Below, piece after piece: positions 10,057 to 20,151 of a stretch of DNA of 64,000 bases (position 1 is the stretch's first letter; each line of letters opens with the position of its first letter). The DNA lies in NCBI RefSeq assembly GCF_030272615.1, contig NC_081408.1, positions 202,844,191 to 202,908,190 of the forward strand, read 5' to 3'. The DNA is from Cryptomeria japonica (Eukaryota > Streptophyta > Pinopsida > Cupressales > Cupressaceae). A model generated the notes under the pieces. It searched no databases, was not told where the DNA came from, and was given only the letters and a program-made list of their open reading frames with translations. Position numbers and translations under genes: made by a program.

Positions 10057-13000
10057 CTATTCCTCCATGGCATCCAAGGTACTTATCTCTTTAGTAACCC
10101 TCAAGGCATCTAGATTGAGATAGCATTTCTGAATTATTTGTCGTCTTGGTAGTAGAATCAGTTGTAGTTCTTGCAAATCCTTGGTCTGGTTGCTGATCTC
10201 CAAATCAATTCTTGTAGCCTGAAGCTGAAACTGATGAACGGTTTGCCCATAAGTGGTAAAGGAATCATATGGCATCTTGAAGGTGTTTATGAATGTCTGC
10301 AAATCAGTTTGCAGTTTGTCTTTCTTAGCAAGTACATCATCACAAAATAGATAGAGTTGACATATCTTGCTAATTAGTAGATTCCCCTCATCCAGAACAT
10401 CTTTAATGTCCTTGTGTGCCTTCTGCAGATCAGACCCGAGCTCATTTAACTTTTTCACCGAGGTAGTCTTCAAAGCCTTTCGATGCTTCTTTTTGGCATT
10501 AGCTTTGGTAACATCTTCCAGGCATTGCACTTGGTCCTCTACAACTATGCATAAGAGCTTCAATTGAGCTAAAGAGGAATCGATACTTGGGAGATTGGTA
10601 CTGGGAATGAAACTGGTGAGTGTTTCCATCATAGTTTGAATCACATCTTCCTTCTTTTTCCTCCTTAGTGCATCCAATCGCTCTTGAGCAAGCTTAATGC
10701 TTTGTTGTAGCTCTGTTTCATTTGTAGACTGGAGGTCAATGGGACTGGTGATATCAGCCGATTTGGCTTTATCATCGGTTGCCTTTGGGGTCTCTGTATG
10801 AGCACTCTTTGTTGCTTCCTCCTTTTCTTTAGCTTTCTTCTTATCTTCTTCTGCCTTCTTCTTCTCTTCAACTTCTTTCTTTCTTTTCTCTTCTTCTTTC
10901 TTCCTTTCTTCTTCTTTCTGCTTCTCTTCTTCTTTCCTTTCCTCTTCCTTCTTTTTCTTCTCTCCTTCCTGTTTCTGCTCTCCTTCCTTTTTCTCCACTT
11001 CCTATTTCGGCTCTTCTTCCTTCTTCTTCTTCACTTCCTGTTTCTCCTCATCTTCCTTCTTCTTCTTCTCTTCTTCCTATTTCTTCTCATCTTCCTTCTT
11101 CTTCTTCTTCTCTTCCTATTTCTGCTCTTCTTCTTTTTTCTCCTCTTCCTGTTTCTTCTCTTCTTCCTTTCTCTTCTCCTCTTCCTTTCTCTTCTCCTCA
11201 TCTTTTCTCTTCTCCTCTTCCTTTCTCTTCTCCTCATCCTTGTCTTCTCCTCTTCCTTTCTCTTCTCCTCTTCCTTTTGCTTCTTCTCATCCTATTTCTC
11301 CTATCCTACCATTTCTAATGGTCTATCAGGGGTAACATCTTCACCATTTAGGGCATCAACATCAATGGGGTCCATTTGCTCAGTGACCTGTTCTCCCTCA
11401 CTGTTATACACCTCATCTGGTTTTGCAATTTTTGGTTCTTGTTCATCCTTTTTGTTGGCTTTGGATACTTGGTGCAATCTCAGTGCAGCTTGGGCATGAG
11501 AGTGGGTATCTTTTACCACCTTAGGGACTTTCCCTTCTAGCAACAAGAGTCTCCTTCTTCACATAAAGAAGAGGCCTTTATATTTTTCCATAACTTCATA
11601 GAGTTCAGAATTGGACACATCAGGAAAATATTGTGCAAATATTTACTCTCTTTTTTCTTGTTCTTTCTCTATGGAAATGTGCCATTTGCTGTCTAAAGAA
11701 TTATATAAAGAATCTGGTGTCACAGAATTAATTTTTGATGGCGACCGATCATTAATACATAAATATTGAATGACTGCTTGTTCTACTTCCTCCTTCTCAA
11801 TATCATTGAAATCATCAAAATAATCTACTAAGTCACTCAGCACTTTCCTCTTAATATTCTTAATGGTTCTTTGACAATATGTCAAAGGTTTGTAAGAGGA
11901 GATATCAATATTTACTGGTGCTAGTGATGCTAGTTCACTGCTGGTTGCCTTTGTCTTCTTCCTCGTTTCCCTAGTCTTCTTAGGTAGTTCTTCAGATACA
12001 GTGTTTTCTGAGTTTGGTGTGTTTCTTTTTGTTTTCTGCTTTCTCTCAAAGACTTTGGTAGGAGCAACTTCTAGTTTCTTCTTTGCCAGTGACCGCTTGG
12101 TCACTTTAGGATTGTTGGAGTAAATGGTGCCAATACAGATGGTACTGCTTTCCCTTTCTTCACTGAGGGTTCCTCAATTAGGGTAATCCTCTCCAAATAG
12201 GTGTTGGTTCTCTTCTTCTTGGGATCAAGCAGTGAGGCAAGTAGGGTAGAAGCATACCCATCCAGCATATCCTACATTACCTCATAACCAATAGACTCCA
12301 CTTCTTCCTTTCTGGGCTCAACAGCCTCCATTATGCACTCATCTACTTTGATGATAAAGCAAATGTCCTCTTCATACTTCTTGACAATATCACTGGATAT
12401 TCTCACCCTTTGGCTCATCTTATGTTTGAACCCATCTAAGTATTTGTTCAGGACTTCAGGGTAACCGGTTCCAACCACTTGTAAACTTTCTCTGATTTGC
12501 TTTGTAACCAGTTGGTCAGTAGACCACTGAATATCACCCACTCCTGGAAAGTAGCCTTGGAAATAGAAGAACAATCCGGCCAATAGTTGTATGAATTTAA
12601 ATCTCAAGGCATTGTCCTATTTTATTGAATTTAGGTTCACTAGGAGTTGCCTTTGCATACAGGTGCATAAATCAAACAAGGCATCTTCCATAATCATCCT
12701 ATACCCAGCATTTACCACTGCAACAGAGACAGAGTTGATCCTTCTAATAGAGAATGTCCAGTAACCTATCACCATGCAGGCATACTTGACCAGATCATCC
12801 TTGATGGTATTGATGGTCATTCCCCTTTGGTCGCTCACAGAACCGGTGAGCTTAGTCATTTCAGTCTTGCTAATCTTCCTTAGGGCTGGCACTTCCCCAA
12901 TGTTACAGAAACCAGTGACGACATGAATCGCTTCTGGTGTGATGTCATGTGTCCGCTCTAAATACATTTTGCCACTATGCACTCTACTTAGAATGATGTG

Positions 13001-13300
13001 AATGTGATCATCTGAGAATTCTTCAAGGAAATAGACTGCATTTTGAAGCTTCTTCTTTTCCAAGATGCTGAATTCTAGTTTGATCTTCTTGTCCTTTCTA
13101 CAGAACAAACTCAAATGAGAATGGATCACTAGAGATCCTAGGTCTTCAATTTTATAGTCAATGTAATCGGAAATACCTTCCTCTACTATAACACTAGTGG
13201 TAATTTGGGATAGGGCATTATATTTTTCTTTCTGTTGTATGAAATCAACTAAATCAATGGGTGTACTAGAGCTAGAGTGAGATACTTAAGCCATCATAAA
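10057..13300 (-). pseudogene. B-family ORF2: unknown protein with conserved core, Lys/Glu helix and C-terminal coiled coil
   Basis: Not a recognised enzyme. From the N-terminus: near 13300 a Ser-rich start (VSHSSSSTPID), then at 13129-12617 a core with HDITPEAIHVVTG, LTGSVSDQRG and RRINSVSVAVVNAGYRM. The middle part (12607-12272) has QRVRISSDIVKKYEEDICF. A basic region (12104-11643) and an acidic linker (11546-11301) follow, then a long Lys/Glu-rich stretch (about 11290-10800) and a C-terminal helical region ending at 10057. Stops and simple-repeat slippage divide the frame. B2 (63540-64000), E (44954-46906) and 16156-16640 share the core. A distant link to the plant Transposase_32-type domain is possible but unproven. 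It lies downstream of gag, where an autonomous element would carry pol. Confidence 0.6.
10800..11290 (-). repeat. Lys/Glu/Arg-coding low-complexity tract
   Basis: Minus-strand purine-rich triplets (AAG, GAA, GAG, AGG) encode runs such as KKKKEEERKEEEKQKEEE. All three minus frames give charged repeats, so indels do not end the charged character. A 233-codon plus-strand Phe/Leu frame over it is an antisense artefact. Confidence 0.8.
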
Positions 13301-13812
13301 TAGAGAAACTTGAGAAATACCTTCAAACATCAATATTTAGGGCTTGCAATTTCTGCTTCGACACTCACCACTTCAATTGCTGGATTACCGCTTTGGGTTC
13401 TACACATGACCAATTGATGATATCCTCAGATTCTTCTTCAGTGTTTTGAAATCTCTTTGAATTGCAAGACAAATCACCTTTTTTCATTCTGCACTTGAAA
13501 ACTTCTTCACTTGAAAATTGATAAGTGAAAATGACTTGAAAATCCTTTTTAAATGAATTCTTCACCAACCATAATAAATGCTCCACTATTAGGGCATAAA
13601 CCCTAATTTGCCTTTTACCATTTTTGGTCTTCTGCCAATTGATAGTTATCGCACACCGGTTAAGGTCTTTTACCAATGTAAACCGAGGGTTCGAAACATT
13701 TCACCGATTTGTTCCCCCTAAGCATTTTTGTTGCTTAGTTTGCCGGTTCAGTGACTTCCACATTAGGTGTAGAAACTGGTTCTTCTTGAGACACTTCTTC
13801 TAGCTTCTTCTT
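13301..13812 (-). other. Spacer between gag and ORF2 of B1
   Basis: Holds a 103-codon minus frame (13676-13365) that I do not recognise, and an AGGGGGAAC purine block at about 13709-13718. The corresponding spacer in B2 (63102-63530) has CTTAGGGGGAGAA. The region may be a translated leader or an untranslated link between the ORFs. Confidence 0.45.
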
Positions 13813-15026
13813 CTAGGTTTTCTTCAAATCCATTTGAATATTTTCAGCATCAGTCTTTCCTTTCGAAGTGACCGGTATATCATCCAATATATTCTTTCTC
13901 TTTCTACAGAATCTTGTTGTATGATCCAATTCGTTGCAATGATAGCAAGTCATTCCAAGTGCTCTCCAAGGTCCATTATTGATGTTTCCATTCTTCCTTC
14001 TACATGTTGTAGCTATGTGGCAACTACCATGATAGATCAAATAGGTTTCTATCCATCCGGTTGCTGCTTGATAGCCATTGCTCCTGACTGATAATTATAG
14101 GTATTAAACTGGTTTAGATTTTGGTTCCCAGAGGGTTCGGGAAAGGCTCCTTGACTCCTTTGAGGATACCTTCCGGTGATGTGCATGAAAAACTTGCATT
14201 GAAATGCTCTATGCCCAGACTTGTTGCATGCATAACGGTTTCCATTGAATCTATTGGATCTAGGATTATTGTTTAGAAAGTAAGGAAAGTTATTGTAAGC
14301 CTTGTTTCTACATACATTAGTAGTATGCCCTTCCTTGAGACAATTAAAGCAAACAGGTTTGAATTTTTTCTTACCTTTATCCTTTGGTGTCGGTTGCTTC
14401 TTTGATGCTACATCTTTTGCTCCAGGGGTCTCACCTTCCTCATAACCAGAAAAACCAAGTCCAGTGGTATTCTTCACTGATTTAGCTGATTCAAGCTTCT
14501 GCTCTAGCTAGATAGTGCTCTTATTGAATTTGGCAAGTATCTCCTTTGACTCAGTAAGTTCTTTGGCAATAGCAGCATAGGATTCCTTCAAGGTTGCATT
14601 CTCAGAAATAGCCATGTTTATTTCACCTTGCATTTCCTCTTTTTCCACTTTTCTCTCTTGGAGATGAGCGGTAAGTGCACTGATTTCTTGCTTTAGCTTG
14701 GAGATCTCATGATCTTTTTCTTTTACCAGATCTTCAACTTTTCTCTGGTTCTCAAGCTCTTGACACATCCTGATAGTCAATCCTTCAAGTTCCCTTCTCA
14801 GGTTGGCATTAGACTCATTCAACTTTTCAACTTCTCCAACTATGGCTTCCATGTCCACTTCATCAGAGTAACTATTTTCAGTTAGCTCCATCAGTTTCTC
14901 CGCATGCTCTCTCCTTTTTGCCAGAGAGGCCTTATACTTGACTTTGAGTTCATCATAGGCTTTCTCAGACTGAGTAAGCCGATGAGTAAGTTCCTTCATA
15001 GTGTACTCCACCATATCTTTTTCCAA
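13813..15026 (-). pseudogene. B-family Gag-like protein: coiled coil plus four CCHC-type knuckles
   Basis: A likely nucleocapsid/Gag protein of a non-autonomous element. From 15026 a 172-codon N-terminus (MEKDMVEYTMKELTHRLTQ) is a long heptad-rich coiled coil. A TAG at 14510-14508 replaces Lys. The next frame (14477-14049) has TGLGFSGYEEGE, a Lys-rich linker and knuckle 1, CFNCLKEGHTTNVC (about 14351-14310). Module 2 is YACNKSGHRAFQC, its first Cys lost. After a Trp-to-stop at 14051-14049 come module 3 (IYHGSCHIATTC) and module 4, CYHCNELDHTTRFC. B2 repeats this plan at 61821-63101. Four knuckle modules is many for a plant retrotransposon Gag; copia usually has one. Confidence 0.75.
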
Positions 15027-15050
15027 GTGGTTAAATTTATAGAAAGGTTG

Positions 15051-15062
15051 GCTCTGATACCA
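15051..15062 (-). other. primer binding site beside the inner B LTR fragment
   Basis: Minus-strand TGGTATCAGAGC, exact Met-tRNA primer match, next to the LTR fragment that starts at 15064. Confidence 0.88.
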
Positions 15063-15063
15063 T

Positions 15064-15093
15064 TGATGAATACTAAGAGGGGTGGGTTAATTA
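15064..15093 (-). repeat. 30-bp remnant of an inner B LTR
   Basis: TGATGAATACTAAGAGG followed by GGTGGGTTAATTA matches the first 30 bases of the B LTRs at 8466 and 16803, then stops at the family-A LTR. Its remaining 1.15 kb is missing, so this LTR was truncated by recombination or deletion. Confidence 0.85.
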
Positions 15094-16155
15094 TGTTGGT
15101 ATTTTGGTATGGTTTTGTCATTGATGTCAACACCTACTGAAACACTAGCACTTTGGAGATCCAGCAACATTCACCGACAAGCAAGTAACTATTGCACAGT
15201 TACTGGTATATGGTTCACTGGCAGGATATAATGTTCACCATTACCTAGAATGATATGGAAGACACTTGATAATGTCAAAGACATCGTATGGACACTTTAA
15301 TTTGAAGAATTGATCATTGGTATATTCATATTTGCATATTTACCTTTACCGGTAAATAGGTCCAAGGTTATCTAGGGTTACACCAGCAGGTTTATCTTTT
15401 CCAGATCAACATGGCACACTATGAAGATGATTTATTATTGTTGTAAATGCATTAAGCTGACATGTTTAATCGGTTATTGCATTGGATATTATATTGTATG
15501 TAAAATGTTTTTATTGTAATATTTTGTAGAGTCGACCTACTAAAATTGGTCTTAGGTTATGGTATAAACATAAGATCTTAATTGTAAGATCGAATGTGGA
15601 ATGCGAAAAAGAATTGTGTGAAGGTATATGTGAGATTAAGAAGAAGTATACACGAAGACATCATTTGAAGGTGAAGCTAGGTTTTTGTAGCAGCATATCA
15701 GCATTACACTGGTACTGAATCCAACATATGAAGATGCTATTTTGTGCAGTACATTCTTATTGGATTTAACCATCCAACTATAGTCAATGTGACTCCCATT
15801 TTGTGATTGAGCAGTTAGCTCAAGGTTGTTGGCCTTTCTGCATATGCAGACCCCATTTATGTACACTTACTATCTACAGTAGTATCATTTGATTGTGGGT
15901 AAGGTTTCCCATCGTGGTTTTTCCCCTTACAGGGTTTCCACATACAAAATATTGGTGTTATGTGTTGTGGATGACTCTATGTTTATGTTTCATGCATTAA
16001 TCTCTACCGGTATAGCAATTTACTATTAACACTGTCTACTAGCACACTTAACTAGTTTATCGGTATTAAGTATTAAGGTGGTAAATTGGTTTTTGGTTTA
16101 AATTCATTAGACAACTAATTCAGCCCCCCCTCTTAGTTGTCTCTGGGACCAAACA
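15094..16155 (+). repeat. Solo LTR of family A without target duplication
   Basis: TGTTGGTATTTTGG...CAAACA, 1062 bp, plus orientation, colinear with the other family-A LTRs. Left flank is AATTA and right flank ATTTC, which do not match. The left flank is a B LTR start and the right flank an ORF2 fragment on the other strand. The two sides were therefore never contiguous, and this LTR marks a recombination junction. Confidence 0.85.
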
Positions 16156-16640
16156 ATTTCCCAAGGATGTGATTAGGATAGTCTTAAGCAGGGTCATGGT
16201 CAGTTTTTCTAGTTAGATGCAGTCCACAAAATCACCAAGGAAGCTGTGAAAGTTGTCATAGGGTTACCGACCACCAGTAAAAGGCCAGATAAAACCAAGA
16301 AGGTCTCCAATGACCTAGTTACAAACCTAATTGGTGCAACATTCGACAAGAGGTCCCTAAGAGTTAATGATGTAATAGACATTAATGTGAGATTTATCAG
16401 CATGATATTAGGATATAAAGCTACTCATGCAAATAGATTGAATTCAGTTTCAAGTTTATGCATTAAGAGTGGTTATGATATGGTTGCAGATAGTGCAAAA
16501 ATTAATGTATGTGAGTGGTTAAAAGATAAATTAATTGACAACTTTGGAAAGATCAAGAAGGACAAGAAAGGAACTTTCAGGTTTGGAAATCTGTTAGTAT
16601 GTCTAATGCTACACATATCAAAATAGGTTCCCAGTATAGG
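16156..16640 (+). pseudogene. ORF2 core fragment (E-like), plus strand
   Basis: A frame beginning FPKDVIRI directly at the LTR edge, with one early stop, continues through ITKEAVKVVIGLP, FDKRSLRVNDVIDINVRF and RLNSVSSLCIKSGYDMV to RFGNLLVCLMLH. The open part is 126 codons (16246-16626). It matches E ORF2 (46906-46011) in order and motifs better than it matches B1. It has no start, end or LTR of its own, so it was captured from an E-type element. Function unknown. Confidence 0.7.
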
Positions 16641-16659
16641 CTACAAAGAACTTGGATAT

Positions 16660-16800
16660 GATAGAGGCCTTATACTTGACTTTGAGTTCATCATAGGCTT
16701 TCTCAGATTGAGTGAGCCGATGAGTAAGTTCCCTCACAGTGTACTCCACCATATCTTTTTCCAAGTGGTTAAACTTATAGAAAGGTTGCCTCTGATACCA
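16660..16800 (-). pseudogene. Duplicate of B gag 5' end plus primer site
   Basis: About 125 bases repeat 14920-15062 nearly exactly, covering the first residues of the B coiled-coil Gag, and end in the primer site TGGTATCAGAGG (16800-16789). Homology starts abruptly near 16663. It belongs to the true 5' LTR at 16803 but has been cut from the rest of its gene. Confidence 0.8.
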
Positions 16801-16802
16801 AT

Positions 16803-18001
16803 TGATGAATACTAAGAGGGGAGGGGTTAATTAGTATATAAGAAAATACTGAACTCAAATACTTTAATAGTTTAGTAGTAAACTGGTATAACAGTTTAAT
16901 TAACAAACCGGTTAACACAAATGCAAACCAAACAGCAAGGCATTCACCCACAGAAGCACAATCACCATAATACAAGAGATTTTGATGTGGAAACCCAAAT
17001 GGGAAAAACCACGGTGAGATGAAACTCACAAGTAACTATCTATAGAATAGTAACCAGACCGGTTAAGGTCAGACTGGTTAAGGTCATACAATGTTCTTTA
17101 CAAGAATAGATCCTATTAGGAATCTTAATCTCTATTAGGAGATAAGTCCAATTAAAGACTACCTTGTGAGAGGATTTCAGATCCACAGACATGAACCACT
17201 TTGTTAGAGGATTTACAAAGGCTTTTCTGGGCCTACCTAGTTAAGGGTTTCTGTCTTGTCAAAGATGTGTGTAATCAACAAGTGAATGATCTAGCAAATA
17301 GCACAGTCTACTTGGTTAGATCCATGATAACTCATTGCTGATGTGTTTCAGCATTACTTTAGTCTTCAGTAAATCCACACTCTGTTACAGCACATAGACT
17401 TGATCTTCTCTATTAAGATCGCACACACAAAAACTCATCAACCACCAAAAACCCTAATAGCTACCCCTCTAAAACCCTAGACATGATGTCCTTAAAAAGG
17501 AATCTGATTTCATGTTGGTCCAATAGGATTACATTGCAAGTTCCTAGGTTCATTGCATCTAGACACATTTGATAACATGACACAAATCACCATCAAAGTG
17601 TCGGTGGATGGTAACTCATCACAAAAATACCGATTGGTAACTCTCATAGAGTATTACCAGTTCATACAACTTTATCGATTACTGATTGGTAACTTATCAC
17701 AGTGTAATACCAGTTTAAACTTTAAACCAATTACCGGTTGTCCAAAAATGAAGACTGGGAAAATGATAACTACTGCTTTAGTTTCTTCACTTCGCTTGAG
17801 ATCCTTGAACCGCTTGAGGTCTCCATACCACTTGAGATAGGTACACACTTTCTGCAAAACACTAATAACCTATAGACTATAATGCAATACCTATTTGGTA
17901 CAAATACTGGTTGAGCATAACTCATACATACAAAAAGTGATCTCAAAGCAAGTGTATGTCCATCAATAACAATCAAAACATAAACATCAAAAATGCCAAT
18001 A
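16803..18001 (-). repeat. 5' LTR of B1
   Basis: 1199 bp, plus-strand TGATGAATACTAAGAGG...GCCAATA. The usual terminal CA has become TA. It is followed by target duplication AAGGT (18002-18006). Confidence 0.92.
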
Positions 18002-19558
18002 AAGGTTGTGGTGGGTCTGAACTAAGGTGATGTCGTGGTTAGTGGGTGGCCCCCAGATGGATCCAAAGGCAAACCAAAGGTTGACACGAGGTTGGCCCAT
18101 GTAGAAAAGGGTTGAGAGGCCCAAGTGAGATAATGGGCAAGCAAGTCCAAGGAAGATCGACAGTGCTCGCTGATCCAGAGTCTAAAGTTGCACGAGGAAT
18201 ATCCATCACGGATCAGCGACAAATAAGACCTTCATTCCAGTGGTGAGTCCAGGTCATCCGGAGGTGGCAGAATAGGGACCCCAAATCCAATTAGGGGGTG
18301 CCATGTGGCAGAGCACAGAAGGAGGATCAAGGCAAAAGTCCAAGTTAAATATATTTTCAGACTATAGTACAAAAATGCCAAAAATTAAATGACTAACTTG
18401 CATGAGAGTTTAACTCACTAGTGGGTTATTTTTGACCCAAATATACAAGTATTATATATCGTTGGAAATCTCTCAATTCGAGCTCGATTCAAGAAGTTTG
18501 TTTATGAAATCAGTTGCTCCACACGTCAAGTATGTCAAGGGCAGTTTCCTCAATATTTTAGAATGATTTTTTTGTTTGTTAGAGAAGATTTTTTGCAGGC
18601 CAAGTGTGTGAGTAGCTAATGCAGAAAGATTTGGCAGTTGCCATTGTCAGAGATGAAATCTCAAATTCTTCTCTCTTCCTTCTTATTCAGAGGTCATCTC
18701 ATTTTGTAAGGGTTCCAAATTTTTTGTGAGAAGAGCTCCAGATTTTGTGTTTCCAACTCTGAGTTTTTTCTTCCAGAGTTTGTATAGTGTAATGTCTTCT
18801 TTCAAATAATGGAGTATATCTTCTTGTTGTAGGTGTTTCTTGTAGCAGGCTTACATGTATATAAGGAATGCATAAATTCACACAAAATTGTCTCTAGATA
18901 TATATTTCTTTGTTATAAATTAAATCCTCAAGGAGGCTAGAATTTGTCATCTCAAGGAGATTGTTGTGATTGATTGTGGGTATTCTTCAAGGAAGAATTT
19001 AAACTCTATAATCAATCATAATTAATGGAATATGTATTCAAGATCTGATGGTTTTGTGGATAAGATGAGTAATGCATTTATGCACGAATATTTTAATATG
19101 AAGATGGACTTGCAGTAGAGGTTCTCATTTATAGTTTGATGTTTGACTCTGTTCCCCTTGGATAAGGCACTGGTCTTACAGATTCTGGGGATTTCAGAGA
19201 TTTCTTAAAATTCAAATATCCATTTACTTTTATGTTTGTAGTTTTAGTTTTTTCCAATTATCTCATGCTTCAACTTAGCTGTGATATCAATGTAGATCTA
19301 TCCCATCTACAGTAGCCTCCTAGTTGTTAAGCCTTATGAGATCTATCTTCTTTTATTGATGCTATCATATGTGGGTAATGAGTTTGATTCAATGCATCAA
19401 AGGGTGTCCCCCCTAGGTCTAGCAAAACCTGAAGTCTTGGAGAGTCATTAGGATCCTATATTATGTTGTCCAAGCCTTGAAGCATTTCATTGATTGAGAT
19501 TGGATATTTCATAGATAGATTGCAGGTGAACTTGGGTTTCTCATTTTTGAGACCAACA
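18002..19558 (+). repeat. J 5' LTR, part 2 (with R/U5 region)
   Basis: Continues the J LTR after the B1 target duplication and ends GAGACCAACA at 19558, as the second LTR does at 24622. It holds a fifth hairpin unit (18167-18219) and a TATA-like box at 18858-18864. No gene. Confidence 0.88.
18858..18864 (+). promoter_or_regulatory. TATA-like box of J LTR
   Basis: TATATAA within GTATATAAGGAATGC. The second LTR has the decayed form GTATGTAAGG near 23930. A transcript starting about 30 bases on would give a roughly 670-nt R-U5. Confidence 0.5.
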
Positions 19559-19562
19559 AAAA

Positions 19563-19580
19563 TGGTGACTCTGTTGGGGA
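19563..19580 (+). other. primer binding site of J
   Basis: TGGTGACTCTGTTGGGGA starts four bases after the LTR end. It resembles the TGGCGACTC-type primer sites of some plant Ty3/gypsy (Tat-like) elements and differs from the TGGTATCAGAGC site of the copia families here. The tRNA identity is not certain. Confidence 0.65.
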
Positions 19581-20151
19581 CTAACAGTGTCCTATAATTG
19601 TGTTTTTCAGTAAGGTTGAGAGAAGTTGTATCCACCTTGTTGATTGTAGTCAAACCCATGAGTCTAGCAAAAATTCATTTGGGTAAGAATCTTAGAAGTT
19701 TACGAATTTGAAAATTATTTTCAGATTTGAAAGTTTGTGTCCTAGAAATTTTGTTGCTGAATTTTTTTAAAAAGATATAGATTATGTGACTTTGCTATGT
19801 GAGACCCAGAAATATAAAAGTGTTTCAGAGTGAAGATCAGTGGTTAAATTTTATTCCTGTTCAGGGAGGTGGTGACTCTGTAAGAACAAACCTGAGATTT
19901 GAAGGTGCTCTTCAAATTTTCAGTCAGAGGTGAAGTGGACAGCATTAGCAAATATACCCAAGTATTCCTCAATTTTTTATGAGATAACTTTGTTCCTTAT
20001 AAGGTGAAGTAAGTCACTAGGAAAATGAATTTTGGTTTTAAGGTTACATACTTCATTGAAATAAGTTTCAGTCAGAAATATTGTAAGAAGTATGTCAGGT
20101 TTTGAAGTTAATGATTGCATGTGTTTTGCAAAGTGCTTGTAAAATAGTAAG
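19581..20151 (+). other. J leader region
   Basis: Between the primer site and the first J frame. No ORF above background and no recognisable motif; probably untranslated leader. Confidence 0.5.

Larger units (their letters stand above)
8466..18001 (-). mobile_element. Non-autonomous LTR element B1 (mosaic)
   Basis: Minus-strand element bounded by AAGGT duplications. LTRs are 8466-9647 and 16803-18001. The interior encodes a coiled-coil/CCHC Gag-like protein (13813-15026) and a second long ORF (10057-13300), with no RT, RNase H, integrase or protease that I can find. Between 15064 and 16658 the order breaks: an LTR fragment, a solo family-A LTR and a plus-strand ORF2 fragment are followed by a second copy of the gag start. 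B1 is therefore a recombined mosaic of at least two units. Confidence 0.85.

Noticed and set aside
10798-11499. 233-codon Phe/Leu-rich plus-strand ORF resembling a membrane protein
   Set aside because: It is the exact antisense of the Lys/Glu tract of B ORF2; hydrophobicity comes from complementing GAA/AAG triplets.
12617-13129. B ORF2 considered as a captured host gene
   Set aside because: The same core occurs in two B elements, an E element and a fragment, always in the element context, and no introns or host homologue can be recognised from the sequence alone.
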